Below, piece by piece: positions 10,041 to 19,461 of a stretch of DNA of 64,000 nucleotides. Source of the stretch: Pimelobacter simplex (lineage in GTDB: Bacteria > Actinomycetota > Actinomycetes > Propionibacteriales > Nocardioidaceae); assembly GCF_024662235.1 (NCBI RefSeq), contig NZ_CP096276.1:3658001-3722000 (forward strand), read 5' to 3'. Positions within the stretch are counted from its first letter, which is position 1, and every line of letters begins with the position of its first letter. Under the pieces are notes generated by a model. It was given only the letters and a program-made list of their open reading frames with translations. It made no database searches and was not told the origin of the DNA. Position numbers and translations under genes: made by a program.

Positions 10041-10041
10041 G

Positions 10042-10581
10042 TCACTTACCAGCCTTTCCGACCTTGCGACGGACGTGCTCGCCGGCGTACCGGACGCCCT
10101 TGCCCTTGTACGGCTCGGGCTTGCGGAGCTTGCGGATGTTGGCGGCGACCTCGCCGACCAGCTGCTTGTCGATACCGACGACGCCGAGCTTGGTCGGACC
10201 CTCCACCGCGAAGGTGATGCCCTCAGGGGCGTCGAAGATGATCGGGTGCGAGTAGCCGAGCTGGAACTCCAGCTGGGTCGGGCCCTTGGACAGGACGCGG
10301 TAACCCACGCCCACGATCTCGAGCTTCTTCTCGTAGCCCTCGGTCACGCCCACGACCATGTTGTTGATCAGGGTGCGGGACAGGCCGTGGAGGGCCTTGG
10401 ACTGACGCTCGTCGTCGGGACGCTTGACGTCCAGGACGCCCTCGCCCTTCTCGACGGTGATCGGAGCGGCGACGGTGTGGCTCAGGGTGCCCTTGGGGCC
10501 CTTGACCGTGACGTCGGCGCCGTTGATCTGGATGTCTACCCCAGCCGGGACCGGGACGGGGAGCTTGCCGATGCGCGACAT
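10042..10581 (-). CDS. rplF: 50S ribosomal protein L6
   Basis: A two-domain large-subunit protein near the GTPase centre. The 179-residue product starts [15 protein letters not shown] and ends with the conserved [23 protein letters not shown] 10581 is chosen because it matches the family N-terminus and is preceded by GGAAGGAGAGAG. The open frame extends 17 codons further upstream without support. It lies 22 nt after the rpsH stop. Confidence 0.95.
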   Translation of the reverse strand: MSRIGKLPVPVPAGVDIQINGADVTVKGPKGTLSHTVAAPITVEKGEGVLDVKRPDDERQSKALHGLSRTLINNMVVGVTEGYEKKLEIVGVGYRVLSKGPTQLEFQLGYSHPIIFDAPEGITFAVEGPTKLGVVGIDKQLVGEVAANIRKLRKPEPYKGKGVRYAGEHVRRKVGKAGK

Positions 10582-10603
10582 GTTCTTCTCTCTCCTTCCC
10601 TTG

Positions 10604-11008
10604 TCACCAGACGTAGGCGAGGACTTCCCCACCCACGCCCTTCTGGTTGGCCTGACGGTCGGTCAGCAGGCCCTGGCTCGTCGAGATGATCGCGACGCCG
10701 AGGCCACCGAGGACCTTGGGCAGGCCGGTGTGCTTGGCGTACACCCGCAGACCGGGCTTGCTGATGCGGCGGACGCCGGCGATCGAGCGCTCGCGGTTGC
10801 GGCCGTACTTGAGCGTGATCGTCAGCAGCTGGCCGACGCCGTTCTCGTTGTCGGCCACCGCGAAGGAGGTGATGTACCCCTCCTGCTTGAGGATCTCCGC
10901 GACGCCTTCCTTGAGCTTGCTGTACGGCATGGTCACCGCGTCGTGGTACGCCTGGTTGGCGTTGCGCAGACGCGTGAGCATGTCTGCGATCGGGTCAGTC
11001 ATCGTCAT
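10604..11008 (-). CDS. rpsH: 30S ribosomal protein S8
   Basis: Central-domain 16S rRNA binder; in other bacteria S8 also represses spc-operon translation. The 134-residue product reads [17 protein letters not shown] and ends with the RNA-binding signature [12 protein letters not shown], then GGEVLAYVW. Two ATGs (11008 and 11002) are possible; the first gives the common actinobacterial N-terminus. A 67-nt gap separates it from rpsN. Confidence 0.95.
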   Translation of the reverse strand: MTMTDPIADMLTRLRNANQAYHDAVTMPYSKLKEGVAEILKQEGYITSFAVADNENGVGQLLTITLKYGRNRERSIAGVRRISKPGLRVYAKHTGLPKVLGGLGVAIISTSQGLLTDRQANQKGVGGEVLAYVW

Positions 11009-11075
11009 GATGTGTGTTCTTTCTCGAAGTGGTTTCGCGCCGCGCGTCGGCGGTGCGACCTTCTACGTGTTGGGG

Positions 11076-11261
11076 TTACCAGCTCGACTTGGTGACGCCG
11101 GGCAGCTCACCACGGTGAGCCATCTCCCGCAGGCAGATCCGGCACAGGCCGAACTTGCGGTAGACGGCCTTGGGGCGGCCGCAGCGCTGGCAGCGGGTGT
11201 AACCGCGCACCGCGAACTTGGGCTTGCGGGCGGCCTTGACCTTGAGCGCAGTCTTCGCCAT
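11076..11261 (-). CDS. rpsN: 30S ribosomal protein S14, zinc-binding (type Z)
   Basis: The 61-residue zinc form of S14, assembled late into the 30S head. Two CxxC pairs (CQRC and CRIC) provide four Zn ligands in the typical [18 protein letters not shown] context. Many actinobacteria also carry a zinc-free S14 elsewhere for zinc starvation; none is in this window. It begins one nt after the rplE stop. Confidence 0.96.
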
Positions 11262-11262
11262 G

Positions 11263-11832
11263 TCAGTTCTCCTTGAACGGGAAGCCGAGCTGCTTCAGCA
11301 GCGCGCGCCCCTGCTCGTCGTTGGTCGCCGTGGTGACGATGGTGATGTCCATGCCCCGCTGGCGGTCGACCTTGTCCTGGTCGATCTCGTGGAACATGAC
11401 CTGCTCGGTCAGACCGAAGGTGTAGTTGCCACGGCCGTCGAACTGCTTGGGCGAGAGGCCCCGGAAGTCGCGGATACGGGGCAGCGCCAGGGACAGCAGG
11501 CGGTCCAGGAACTCCCACATGCGGTCGCCGCGCAGCGTGACGTGCGTGCCGATCGGCATGCCCTCACGGAGCTTGAACTGGGCGATCGACTTGCGGGCCT
11601 TGGTCACGGCCGGCTTCTGGCCGGTGATCGCGGTGAGGTCGCGGATGGCGCCCTCGATCAGCTTCGAGTCGCGGGCAGCCTCGCCGACACCCATGTTGAC
11701 CACGATCTTGGTCAGACCGGGGACCTGCATGACGTTGGCGATCTCGAACTCGGACCGCAGCGCCGGGAGGATCTCCTCGCGGTACTTGGTCTTGAGCCGA
11801 GGGGTGACCTTCTCGATGGTGGTCTCGCTCAT
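11263..11832 (-). CDS. rplE: 50S ribosomal protein L5
   Basis: Contacts 5S rRNA and P-site tRNA in the central protuberance. The 189-residue product has [11 protein letters not shown], then [32 protein letters not shown] and PRIRDFRGL. It starts one nt after the rplX stop within the tightly packed spc block. Confidence 0.96.
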
Positions 11833-11833
11833 C

Positions 11834-12229
11834 TCAGATCTCCTTCCCGGTCTTGCGGGAGATACGGACGCTGCGCGTCGACGGGTACTCCGAGCCGTCG
11901 GGGCGGCGCTTGGTGACGTCGACCCGCTTGTAGCCGATCTTGGTCACGCCGTCGCCCTCGACCAGCATCACGTTGGACACGTGGATGGGGGCCTCGGTGG
12001 TGATGATGCCGCCGGTGTTGCCGGCGCGCCCACCCTGGTCGACGACCTTGGTGTGCTTCTTGATCCGGTTGACGCCCTCGACGATCACCCGCTCCTCCTC
12101 ACGGAGAACCTTGATGATCTTGCCCTCGGCGCCCTTGTCCTTGCCGGCGATGACCTTGACGGTGTCGCCCTTCTTGACGCGCAGGTTGGGCTTCTTGCGC
12201 ACCTGCTCGGACTTCTTGCGGGTAGCCAT
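11834..12229 (-). CDS. rplX: 50S ribosomal protein L24
   Basis: An assembly initiator of the large subunit with a KOW motif. The 131-residue product has [21 protein letters not shown] at residues about 18-38 (KOW) and [20 protein letters not shown] 12229 overlaps the rplN stop by one base (TGATG). A GTG one codon upstream lies inside the rplN stop region and is less likely. It has the longer C-terminus common in actinobacteria. Confidence 0.95.
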   Translation of the reverse strand: MATRKKSEQVRKKPNLRVKKGDTVKVIAGKDKGAEGKIIKVLREEERVIVEGVNRIKKHTKVVDQGGRAGNTGGIITTEAPIHVSNVMLVEGDGVTKIGYKRVDVTKRRPDGSEYPSTRSVRISRKTGKEI

Positions 12230-12597
12230 CACAGCACCTCCGGCGCGAGCGAGATGATCTTCATGAACTTCTTCTCGCGCAGCTCACGGCCCACGGGGCC
12301 GAAGATGCGCGTGCCACGGGGCTCACCGTCGTTCTTGAGGATCACCGCCGCGTTCTCGTCGAAGCGGATGTACGAGCCGTCGGGCCGGCGGCGCTCCTTG
12401 ACGGTGCGCACGACGACCGCCTTGACGACGTCGCCCTTCTTGACGTTGCCGCCGGGGATGGCGTCCTTGACGGTGGCGACGATGACGTCGCCGATGCCGG
12501 CGTAGCGACGACCGGAGCCGCCGAGCACCCGGATGCAAAGGATCTCCTTGGCACCGGTGTTGTCGGCGACCTTGAGTCGCGACTCCTGCTGAATCAT
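12229..12597 (-). CDS. rplN: 50S ribosomal protein L14
   Basis: A 122-residue large-subunit protein that bridges to 16S r[36 protein letters not shown], and the C-terminal [21 protein letters not shown] are diagnostic. It is the first gene of the spc-type block. The 67-nt gap to rpsQ contains a hairpin (12625-12649), so a promoter or processing site may lie here. The ATG has a CAGGAGAAAT ribosome site. Confidence 0.96.
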   Translation of the reverse strand: MIQQESRLKVADNTGAKEILCIRVLGGSGRRYAGIGDVIVATVKDAIPGGNVKKGDVVKAVVVRTVKERRRPDGSYIRFDENAAVILKNDGEPRGTRIFGPVGRELREKKFMKIISLAPEVL

Positions 12598-12624
12598 CGA
12601 TTTCTCCTGGTTGTCGTGCCGGTT

Positions 12625-12649
12625 CTCAGGCCCTCAACTGGGGTCTGAG
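12625..12649 (-). terminator. Hairpin between rpsQ and rplN (S10/spc boundary)
   Basis: A 25-nt hairpin with a stem of about nine to ten base pairs (two G-U) and a loop around CAAC lies between rpsQ and rplN, the largest gap inside the ribosomal block. It may be a partial terminator, an RNA-processing site or a barrier against 3' decay. No T tract follows. Confidence 0.4.
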
Positions 12650-12664
12650 CCTGGCCGAACGGAT

Positions 12665-12940
12665 TTACTTCGCGCGCTCGAGGATCTCCACCACGCGCCA
12701 GCGCTTGGTGGCCGAGAGCGGGCGGGTCTCCATGATGAGGACGCGGTCGCCGACGCCGCAGTCGTTCTGCTCGTCGTGGGCCTTGAGCCGCGTGTTGCGG
12801 CGCAGGACCTTGCCGTACAGAGCGTGCTTGACGCGGTCCTCGACGGACACGACCACGGTCTTGTCCATCTTGTCGCTGACCACGAGGCCCTCGCGGGTCT
12901 TGCGGGCGTTGCGCTGAGTCGTCTCGGCGGACTCGCTCAT
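12665..12940 (-). CDS. rpsQ: 30S ribosomal protein S17
   Basis: An OB-fold primary binder of 16S rRNA helices 7 and 11. The 91-residue product has an actinobacterial N-terminal extension, then [14 protein letters not shown], the KAHDE and CGVGDRV segments, and [18 protein letters not shown] 12940 shares a base with the rpmC stop (TGATG). It ends the S10 cluster. Confidence 0.95.
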   Translation of the reverse strand: MSESAETTQRNARKTREGLVVSDKMDKTVVVSVEDRVKHALYGKVLRRNTRLKAHDEQNDCGVGDRVLIMETRPLSATKRWRVVEILERAK

Positions 12941-13176
12941 CAGTTCTCCTCCTCGGTACCCGGGGCGGTCCGGATGCCGAGCTCGCGCTCGCGCACCACG
13001 GTGTAGATCCGGGCGATGTCCTTCTTGACCGTGCGGAGCCGACCGTGGCTCTCCAGCTGGCCGGTGGCCGCCTGGAAGCGCAGGTTGAACAGCTCCTCCT
13101 TGGCCTCGCGCAGCTTGGCCTCGAGGTCGGTGTCGTTGAGCTCGTCCAGCTCGTGGGCGTGGATCAGGTTCGCCAT
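12940..13176 (-). CDS. rpmC: 50S ribosomal protein L29
   Basis: A small helical protein near the polypeptide exit tunnel, part of the docking site for trigger factor and SRP. The 78-residue product has the [20 protein letters not shown] start region, [13 protein letters not shown] and [13 protein letters not shown], all family hallmarks. It overlaps rplP by one base and rpsQ by one base. Confidence 0.95.
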   Translation of the reverse strand: MANLIHAHELDELNDTDLEAKLREAKEELFNLRFQAATGQLESHGRLRTVKKDIARIYTVVRERELGIRTAPGTEEEN

Positions 13177-13595
13177 CAGAACTCACCAGCCTCTCGCGTG
13201 ATGAAACGGCACTTCATGGGGAGCTTGTGGATGGCCCGGCGCATCGCCTCACGGGCGACGTCCTCGGGAACACCGGACAGCTCGAACATGACGCGGCCGG
13301 GCTTGACGTTGGCGACCCACCACTCCGGGGAACCCTTACCGGAACCCATGCGGGTCTCGGCAGGCTTCTTGGTGAGGGGACGGTCCGGGTAGATGTTGAT
13401 CCAGACCTTGCCGCCACGCTTGATGTGGCGGGTCATGGCGATACGGGCCGACTCGATCTGGCGGTTGGTCACGTAGTGACCCTCGACCGCCTGGATACCG
13501 AAGTCACCGAACGCCAGCGACGTACCGCCCTTGGCCGCACCCCGACGCTTCGGGTGGTGCTGCTTGCGGTGCTTGACGCGACGCGGCATCAACAT
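13176..13595 (-). CDS. rplP: 50S ribosomal protein L16
   Basis: Organises the A-site tRNA pocket. The 139-residue product begins [19 protein letters not shown] and carries [20 protein letters not shown] and [18 protein letters not shown], the standard signature. It starts three nt after the rpsC stop. Confidence 0.96.
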   Translation of the reverse strand: MLMPRRVKHRKQHHPKRRGAAKGGTSLAFGDFGIQAVEGHYVTNRQIESARIAMTRHIKRGGKVWINIYPDRPLTKKPAETRMGSGKGSPEWWVANVKPGRVMFELSGVPEDVAREAMRRAIHKLPMKCRFITREAGEF

Positions 13596-13598
13596 GGG

Positions 13599-14426
13599 TC
13601 AGGACTCCGTTCCGGTGGTCGGCTCGACCGCGGCAGCCTCGGGAGCAGCGGCCTCGGCCGGCGCGTCCGCGTTGCGGTCGGAGCGGTTCGGGCGGTCGCC
13701 GCGCGACCCACGGGTCGGACGGTCGCCACCACGGCTGGGGCGGCCACCGCGGCCGGGGACACCGGCGCGGGCAGCGGCCTGGGCCTGACGCTCGGCACGG
13801 GTGCCGGCGACCTCGCCCTTGTAGATCCAGACCTTCACGCCGATGCGGCCGAAGGTCGTGCGGGCCTCGTAGAAGCCGTAGTCGATGTCGGCACGCAGCG
13901 TGTGCAGCGGGACGCGACCCTCGCGGTAGAACTCGGTGCGCGACATCTCGGCGCCGTTGAGGCGGCCGGAGCACTGGATCCGGATGCCCTTGGCACCGGA
14001 ACGCATCGAGGTCTGCATGGCCTTGCGCATCGCGCGGCGGAACTGCACGCGGCCCGAGAGCTGCTCGGCGACGCCCTGGGCGACCAGCTGCGCGTCGATC
14101 TCGGGGTTCTTGACCTCGAGGATGTTGAGCTGGACCTGCTTGCCGGTCAGCTTCTCGAGCTCGCCACGGATGCGGTCGGCCTCGGCGCCACGGCGACCGA
14201 TGACGATGCCCGGACGCGCGGTGTGGATGTCGACGCGGACCCGGTCGCGGGTGCGCTCGATCTCGACCTTGGCGATGCCGGCCCGCTCCATGCCCTTGCT
14301 GAGCAGCTTGCGGATGGCGACGTCCTCGCCGACGTAGGCCTTGTACAGCTTGTCGGCGTACCAACGCGACTTGTGGTCGGTGGAGATGCCGAGGCGGAAG
14401 CCGTTCGGGTTGATCTTCTGACCCAT
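13599..14426 (-). CDS. rpsC: 30S ribosomal protein S3
   Basis: An mRNA-entry protein with helicase activity, 275 residues. It has [14 protein letters not shown], a KH domain around [17 protein letters not shown], and the C-terminal S3 domain [20 protein letters not shown] low-complexity Gly/Arg/Pro then Ala/Glu tail of about 55 residues follows the core, as in many actinobacteria. ATG 14426 shares one base with the rplV stop (TAATG). Confidence 0.96.
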   Translation of the reverse strand: MGQKINPNGFRLGISTDHKSRWYADKLYKAYVGEDVAIRKLLSKGMERAGIAKVEIERTRDRVRVDIHTARPGIVIGRRGAEADRIRGELEKLTGKQVQLNILEVKNPEIDAQLVAQGVAEQLSGRVQFRRAMRKAMQTSMRSGAKGIRIQCSGRLNGAEMSRTEFYREGRVPLHTLRADIDYGFYEARTTFGRIGVKVWIYKGEVAGTRAERQAQAAARAGVPGRGGRPSRGGDRPTRGSRGDRPNRSDRNADAPAEAAAPEAAAVEPTTGTES

Positions 14427-14845
14427 TACTTCTTGCCCTTCTTCGCGACGACCTCAGCCGGCTGGACCGCGATGGTGATGTGGCTCGTGCGCTTGTTGAT
14501 CCGGGTGGCCCGGCCCTGCGCACGGGGACGCCAACGCTTCATCGTCGGACCCTCGTCGACGCGGGCGACCGAGACGACCAGGTCGCCGGCGGGCAGACCC
14601 TCGGTCGTCGTGGCGTTCGCGACGGCGCTCTGGAGCACCTTGGCGATGGTCTCGGAAGCCGACTGCGGCGCGAACTGCAGCAGCGTCAGGGCCTCGTCGG
14701 CGGGCAGGCCGCGAACCAGGTCGATGACGCGGCGCGCCTTCATCGGGGTGATCCGCACGAAGCGGGCGGTCGCGAAGGCGCCGGGCTCGTCGCCCAGGAT
14801 CGACTCGCGCCGCGCGCTGACGCGGTTGCGCTCAGTGGTGCTCAT
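14426..14845 (-). CDS. rplV: 50S ribosomal protein L22
   Basis: Lines the exit tunnel; its beta-hairpin is a macrolide resistance hotspot. The 139-residue product includes [19 protein letters not shown], the hairpin with [18 protein letters not shown] and [11 protein letters not shown] 14845 overlaps the rpsS stop as ATGA. Confidence 0.95.
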   Translation of the reverse strand: MSTTERNRVSARRESILGDEPGAFATARFVRITPMKARRVIDLVRGLPADEALTLLQFAPQSASETIAKVLQSAVANATTTEGLPAGDLVVSVARVDEGPTMKRWRPRAQGRATRINKRTSHITIAVQPAEVVAKKGKK

Positions 14846-15123
14846 CGACGGCGTCCCTTCCGGTCTTCCTTGACGTGACCGCGGTAGGTGCGGGTCGGCG
14901 CGAACTCACCGAGCTTGTGGCCGACCATGGAGTCGGAGATGAAGACCGGCACGTGCTTGCGCCCGTCGTGGACCGCGATCGTGTGGCCGATCATCGAGGG
15001 GATGATCATGGACCGGCGCGACCAGGTCTTGATGACGTTGTGGCTGCCCTTCTCGTTCTCCGCGTCCACCTTCTTGAGCAGGTGGCCGTCGACGAAGGGG
15101 CCCTTCTTGAGGCTGCGAGGCAT
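14842..15123 (-). CDS. rpsS: 30S ribosomal protein S19
   Basis: A head protein that contacts S13 and tRNA. The 93-residue product has [39 protein letters not shown] and [14 protein letters not shown], all canonical. It is preceded by AAGGAACTGAGAG 5 to 17 nt before the ATG. Confidence 0.96.
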   Translation of the reverse strand: MPRSLKKGPFVDGHLLKKVDAENEKGSHNVIKTWSRRSMIIPSMIGHTIAVHDGRKHVPVFISDSMVGHKLGEFAPTRTYRGHVKEDRKGRRR

Positions 15124-15135
15124 CTCTCAGTTCCT

Positions 15136-15972
15136 TCAGCGCTTGTTCTTGCCGGACTTGCGGCGACGGATGATCTGGGAGTCGCTGGCCTTGCGCTTGC
15201 GCGTACGGCCCTCGGGCTTGCCCCACGGCGAGACGGGGTGGCGACCACCGGACGTCTTGCCCTCACCACCACCGTGCGGGTGGTCGACCGGGTTCATGAC
15301 GACACCACGGACGGTCGGGCGCTTGCCCTTCCAGCGCATCCGGCCGGCCTTGCCCCAGTTGATGTTCGACTGCTCGGCGTTGCCGACCTCGCCGACCGTC
15401 GCGCGGCAGCGCACGTCGACGTAGCGCATCTCGCCCGAGGGCAGACGCAGCGTCGCGCGGGAGCCCTCACGAGCGACCAGCTGGGCGCTGTTGCCGGCCG
15501 AGCGGGCCAGCTTGGCACCGCCACCGGGACGAAGCTCCACGCAGTGGATCGTCGTACCGACGGGGATGTTGCGCAGCGGCAGGTTGTTGCCCGGCTTGAT
15601 GTCGGCGCCGACACCGGCCTCGACCCGCATGCCCTGGACGAGGTCCTTCGGCGCCACGATGTAGCGCTTCTCGCCGTCGGCGTAGTGCAGCAGCGCGATG
15701 CGCGCGGTGCGGTTGGGGTCGTACTCGATGTGCGCGACCTTGGCCGGCACGCCGTCCTTGTCGTAGCGACGGAAGTCGATGACGCGGTAGGCGCGCTTGT
15801 GACCGCCACCGTGGTGCCGGGTGGTGATCCGGCCCTGGTTGTTGCGGCCGCCCTTCTTGGGCAGCGGACGGGTCAGCGACTTCTCCGGCGTGGTGCGGGT
15901 GATCTCGGCGAAGTCGGCCACCGAGGAGCCACGACGGCCCGGGGTGGTCGGCTTGTACTTACGGATAGCCAT
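15136..15972 (-). CDS. rplB: 50S ribosomal protein L2
   Basis: A core 23S rRNA binder at the peptidyl transferase centre, 278 residues. It has [36 protein letters not shown], the SH3-like domain, and the C-terminal [20 protein letters not shown] with the conserved catalytic-centre His. The ATG follows AGAGGAATCTGAC. Confidence 0.97.
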   Translation of the reverse strand: MAIRKYKPTTPGRRGSSVADFAEITRTTPEKSLTRPLPKKGGRNNQGRITTRHHGGGHKRAYRVIDFRRYDKDGVPAKVAHIEYDPNRTARIALLHYADGEKRYIVAPKDLVQGMRVEAGVGADIKPGNNLPLRNIPVGTTIHCVELRPGGGAKLARSAGNSAQLVAREGSRATLRLPSGEMRYVDVRCRATVGEVGNAEQSNINWGKAGRMRWKGKRPTVRGVVMNPVDHPHGGGEGKTSGGRHPVSPWGKPEGRTRKRKASDSQIIRRRKSGKNKR

Positions 15973-15996
15973 GTCAGATTCCTCTACCTAGCCCGG

Positions 15997-16302
15997 TCAG
16001 GAGACCGGACCTCCGAAGATGTCGATGCGGTGACCCTCGGCCAGGCTCACGATGGCGCGCTTGGTGTCCTTGCGCTTGCCGAGGCCGTGGCGGGTCCGGC
16101 GGACCTTGCCCGGCCGGTTGAGGGTGTTGACCGAGGTGACCTTGACGCCGAAGACCTTCTCGACCGCGATCTTGATCTCGGTCTTGTTGGCGTCGGGACG
16201 CACCAGGAACGTGTACTTGTTGTTGTCGAGGAGGCTGTAGCTCTTCTCCGACACCACCGGCGCGATCAGGATGTCGCGGTGGTCCTTGTGCAGGGTGCTC
16301 AT
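15997..16302 (-). CDS. rplW: 50S ribosomal protein L23
   Basis: A tunnel-exit protein and docking point for trigger factor and SRP. The 101-residue product has [17 protein letters not shown], the conserved [16 protein letters not shown] and [16 protein letters not shown]. Its ATG shares one base with the rplD stop. Confidence 0.96.
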   Translation of the reverse strand: MSTLHKDHRDILIAPVVSEKSYSLLDNNKYTFLVRPDANKTEIKIAVEKVFGVKVTSVNTLNRPGKVRRTRHGLGKRKDTKRAIVSLAEGHRIDIFGGPVS

Positions 16303-16910
16303 CAGTTCTCCTCCTCGGCGTTGCCACCGACGAGGCGGTCGAACGCGGCCTTGCTGAACACCACGTCGTCGCTCACGAGGACGTCGCGGGTGTTGAGCTG
16401 GTCGACCGCCACGATGTGGACCTCGGGCGCGTTGCGCAGCGAGAGCCAGGTGAGGCTGTCGGCGCGCTCGAGCACGACGAGGAACTTGCGGCGGGTGGTC
16501 AGCTCGAAGAGCGAGGCGAGCGCGGCCTTGGTCGAGGGCTTGTCGCCGGCCACGAGGGCCTCGACGACGTGGATCCGCTCGTTGCGCGCCCGGTCGGAGA
16601 GGGCGGCGCGCAGGGCGGCAGCCTTCATCTTCTTGGGGGTGCGCTGGCTGTAGTCACGCGGCTGCGGGCCGTGGACGATGCCACCGCCGGCGAACTGCGG
16701 CGCGCGGGTCGAGCCCTGACGGGCGCGGCCGGTGCCCTTCTGCTTGTAGGGCTTCTTTCCACCACCGCGGACCTCGCCGCGACGCTTGGTGGAGTGGGTG
16801 CCCTGGCGCGCCGCCGCCTGCTGGGCGACGACGACCTGGTGGATCAGCGGGATGTTGACCTCGACGTCGAAGATCTCGGCGGGAAGGTCGACGGAAACGG
16901 TCTTGGCCAT
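16302..16910 (-). CDS. rplD: 50S ribosomal protein L4
   Basis: An assembly initiator whose extended loop reaches the exit tunnel. The 202-residue product has [20 protein letters not shown], the loop [19 protein letters not shown] and the C-terminal domain with [19 protein letters not shown]. In enterobacteria L4 represses the S10 operon; no equivalent leader motif was recognised here. Confidence 0.96.
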   Translation of the reverse strand: MAKTVSVDLPAEIFDVEVNIPLIHQVVVAQQAAARQGTHSTKRRGEVRGGGKKPYKQKGTGRARQGSTRAPQFAGGGIVHGPQPRDYSQRTPKKMKAAALRAALSDRARNERIHVVEALVAGDKPSTKAALASLFELTTRRKFLVVLERADSLTWLSLRNAPEVHIVAVDQLNTRDVLVSDDVVFSKAAFDRLVGGNAEEEN

Positions 16911-16915
16911 GGTGC

Positions 16916-17566
16916 TCAGCCCTTCTTCGCAGCCGTGCGCAGGACGACGAGGCCGCCCTTGGGGCCGGGGACGGCGCCCTTGATCAGGACGATGCCCTTC
17001 TCGACGTCGACGGCGTGGACGGTGACGTTCTGGGTGGTGACGGTGTCGGTACCCATGCGGCCGGCCATGCGCAGACCCTTGAACACGCGACCCGGCGTGG
17101 CGCAGGCGCCGATCGAGCCCGGCTTGCGGTGGTTGCGGTGGGCACCGTGCGAGGCGCTCACACCGGCGAAGCCGTGCCGCTTCATGACACCGGCGAAGCC
17201 CTTGCCCTTGCTGGTGCCGGTCACGTCGATGGCCTGGCCGGCCTCGAACGTGTCGACGGGCAGCTCCTGGCCGACGGTGTACTCCGACGCGTCCGCGGTG
17301 CGGATCTCGACCACGTGCCGGCGCGGCGTGGTGCCGGCCTTGGCGAAGTGGCCCGCCTGCGGCTTGTTGACCTTGCGGCCCTCGATCTCGCCGAAGCCGA
17401 TCTGGATGGCGTTGTAGCCGTCCGGCTCGGGCTGGCGGACCTGGGTGACCACGTTGGTGCCCGCGGCGACCACGGTCACCGGGATGACCCGGTTGTTCTC
17501 GTCCCAGAGCTGGGTCATGCCGAGCTTGGTGCCCAGCAGGCCCTTCACGTTGCGCTCAATAGTCAT
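16916..17566 (-). CDS. rplC: 50S ribosomal protein L3
   Basis: An early-assembling protein near the peptidyl transferase centre. The 216-residue product has [32 protein letters not shown] and [23 protein letters not shown] sequence with the conserved Gln/Gly loop. ATG 17566 gives the family N-terminus MTIERNVKG; the open frame continues upstream over rpsJ in the wrong frame. It lies 10 nt after the rpsJ stop. Confidence 0.96.
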   Translation of the reverse strand: MTIERNVKGLLGTKLGMTQLWDENNRVIPVTVVAAGTNVVTQVRQPEPDGYNAIQIGFGEIEGRKVNKPQAGHFAKAGTTPRRHVVEIRTADASEYTVGQELPVDTFEAGQAIDVTGTSKGKGFAGVMKRHGFAGVSASHGAHRNHRKPGSIGACATPGRVFKGLRMAGRMGTDTVTTQNVTVHAVDVEKGIVLIKGAVPGPKGGLVVLRTAAKKG

Positions 17567-17576
17567 GTCTCGAACC

Positions 17577-17885
17577 TCAGAGCTTGATCTCGATGTCGAC
17601 ACCGGCCGGCAGGTCGAGACGCATGAGGCTGTCGACGGTCTTCGGCGTGGGGTCGATGATGTCGATGAGACGCTTGTGCGTACGCATCTCGAAGTGCTCG
17701 CGCGAGTCCTTGTACTTGTGCGGCGAGCGAATGACACAGAACACGTTCTTCTCCGTCGGCAGCGGCACCGGGCCAGCGACCTTCGCACCCGTACGGGTGA
17801 CCGTGTCCACGATCTTGCGCGCCGAGGTGTCGATCACCTCGTGGTCATAGGCCTTGAGCCTGATGCGGATCTTCTGTCCCGCCAT
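17577..17885 (-). CDS. rpsJ: 30S ribosomal protein S10
   Basis: A head protein and transcription antitermination factor (NusE). The 102-residue product begins [19 protein letters not shown], then [18 protein letters not shown] and [15 protein letters not shown]. It is the first gene of the ribosomal cluster, behind a leader of about 310 nt and a candidate promoter at 18201-18229. Confidence 0.97.
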   Translation of the reverse strand: MAGQKIRIRLKAYDHEVIDTSARKIVDTVTRTGAKVAGPVPLPTEKNVFCVIRSPHKYKDSREHFEMRTHKRLIDIIDPTPKTVDSLMRLDLPAGVDIEIKL

Positions 17886-18312
17886 AGGTCTCTCTCGTCC
17901 TTACTCGTCGTACGACTCTGGGTCCTTCAGCTCCGACCCCCGAGGTCGGGCGTGTCGCACTTGGTAGTGGGCACACACCTCTCCCCTGGTGGGGAAGTGG
18001 AGCTGTTGTTCTTGGCTGCTTCGGGTCTCACCGCCGGTTCTCTCGGAAGAGATCCGGTGGCGTGCGGTGCGAGGGACGTTCGACGACCGAGCACGCTCGC
18101 CGCGGCGGATCGGGAAGAACCCGAACGCTCCGCGGGGGAGACACGATTCAGTAGTCAAGGTCTAGCGCGCACCCCGATAAACCATCGGAGCAACCGGAAC
18201 ATCTTGGCAGAGTTCCGGCGGGCGACCAAATTGCCAAGGCGACTGCTCACCGAGGGCGGGATGCAAGGATGGTGGCACCCCTCAGCCACCCCCGTTCGAC
18301 CCGAGGAGAACG
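17886..18312. promoter_or_regulatory. S10 leader and divergent promoter region without genes
   Basis: This 427-bp gap separates rpsJ (minus) from the membrane protein gene at 18313 (plus). On the rpsJ side it holds two hairpins: 17933-17949 (6-bp stem) and 18034-18057 (a 4-bp stem, a bulge and a second 4-bp stem with a four-base loop). A possible minus promoter is at 18201-18229. An inverted TTGGCA pair (arms 18203-18209 and 18232-18238) spans that site, so a plus-strand TTGGCA with CAAATT 17 nt downstream could drive the other direction. Short frames here, including one reading from 18158 to 17901 on the minus strand, have no coding character. Confidence 0.5.
18201..18229 (-). promoter_or_regulatory. 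Candidate promoter for the S10 ribosomal cluster
   Basis: On the minus strand TTGGTC (18229-18224) is followed after exactly 17 nt by CAAGAT (18206-18201), a fair match to the housekeeping sigma -35 and -10 elements. Transcription would start near 18194, leaving a leader of about 310 nt. Assigned by spacing and sequence only. Confidence 0.35.
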
Positions 18313-19461
18313 ATGACCGACGGCGCGTCGCCGCAGTTCCCGCCGCCGGGCGCACCGCCCCCGCAGGAGCCGGCACGGGGAGCCTTCCTGCCGCCCGGCG
18401 CCCCCGCGCCGTACGACGGCACTCCCCCGCCGCCCCCGGCCCCCGCCTGGGCGTCCTACGGGCCCGGCCAGGGTCCGGGCCAGGGTCCGCGGCCGGGCCT
18501 GATGCTGGGCGCCGCGCACAAGCCGGGCGCGTTGCCGCTGCGCCCCCTCACCCTCGGCAACATGTACGACGGCGCCTTCCGGATCATCCGGTTCAACCCC
18601 AAGGCCACCGTGGGCGCGGCCGTCATGGTGACCGCCGTGGCGATGCTCGTCCCGGTGCTGGTCACCACCGTGCTCACCTTCACTGCCGGCCTCGCGGTCG
18701 ACAGCTCGGGCGAGCTCGCCAGCGACGCCTCGCTCGCCGACGCCCTCGGCGTGCTGGCCGCCTACGGCTCCCTGCTCGCCTCGATGCTGCTGGCCCAGGT
18801 CGGCGTGGTCTTCGTGACCGGGATGATCGCCCACGTGACCCGCGCGGCCGCGGTCGGGCGCCGGCTGAGCCTCGGCGAGGCCTGGGCGGCGACCCACGGC
18901 AAGCGCTGGCGGCTGCTCGGGCTGACCCTGCTCCTCAACGTCGGGCTGCTGGCGCTCATCGTGACCTACGCCGTGCTGTGGTTCGTGGTGGTCGTGGTGA
19001 CCCAGGACCCGGTGCCGATCATCCTGTGGGGCCTGGTCACGGTCCCGGCCTTCCTCGCGCTGTGCGCGTGGCTGTGGATCCGCCTCTACTACCTGCCGGT
19101 GCCCGCGCTCATGCTCGAGCCGGTCGGCGTCTTCGGCGCGCTGGGCCGCGGCTGGCGGCTGACCTCGCGCCAGTACTGGCGCACCTTCGGCATCGCGGCG
19201 CTCACCGTGCTCATCGCCGGCTTCGCCGGGGGCATCCTGTCCACGCCGGTGAGCCTGATCGGCAACCTGGGCGCACTGGCCGTGCCGGAGTACACCCCGC
19301 TCATCCTGGTGCTCAGCCAAGCCGTCGCCCTGCTCGTCCAGAACGCCTTCGTCGCACCCTTCCAGGCCACCGTCGCCTCGGTGCAGTACGTCGACCTGCG
19401 GATGCGCAAGGAAGCGTTCGACGTCGAGCTCATGCGTGAGGCGGGGATCGTTCCCGCATGA
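18313..19461 (+). CDS. Polytopic membrane protein, glycerophosphodiester phosphodiesterase membrane-domain-like
   Basis: The 382-residue product has a Pro/Gly-rich cytosolic N-terminus (about 70 residues, with GQGP repeats), then LPLRPLTLGNMYDGAFRIIRFNP, a motif typical of the actinobacterial membrane family related to the GPDPase membrane domain. About six hydrophobic segments follow. No phosphodiesterase catalytic domain is present, so catalysis should not be inferred. ATG 18313 has a CGAGGAGAAC ribosome site. It starts a five-gene run with ATGA/GTGA overlaps (DUF4129, DUF4350, MoxR, then DUF58 after 13 nt). This implies joint expression and a shared role in envelope protein handling (inference). 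Confidence 0.75.
   Translation: MTDGASPQFPPPGAPPPQEPARGAFLPPGAPAPYDGTPPPPPAPAWASYGPGQGPGQGPRPGLMLGAAHKPGALPLRPLTLGNMYDGAFRIIRFNPKATVGAAVMVTAVAMLVPVLVTTVLTFTAGLAVDSSGELASDASLADALGVLAAYGSLLASMLLAQVGVVFVTGMIAHVTRAAAVGRRLSLGEAWAATHGKRWRLLGLTLLLNVGLLALIVTYAVLWFVVVVVTQDPVPIILWGLVTVPAFLALCAWLWIRLYYLPVPALMLEPVGVFGALGRGWRLTSRQYWRTFGIAALTVLIAGFAGGILSTPVSLIGNLGALAVPEYTPLILVLSQAVALLVQNAFVAPFQATVASVQYVDLRMRKEAFDVELMREAGIVPA

Noticed and set aside
13227..14873. Long plus-strand frame over rplP, rpsC and rplV
   Set aside because: Antisense shadow of three certain ribosomal protein genes in GC-rich DNA.
17901..18158. 85-residue minus-strand frame in the rpsJ leader
   Set aside because: No ribosome site and poor third-position GC; the region looks like structured leader RNA. 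A leader peptide cannot be fully excluded.
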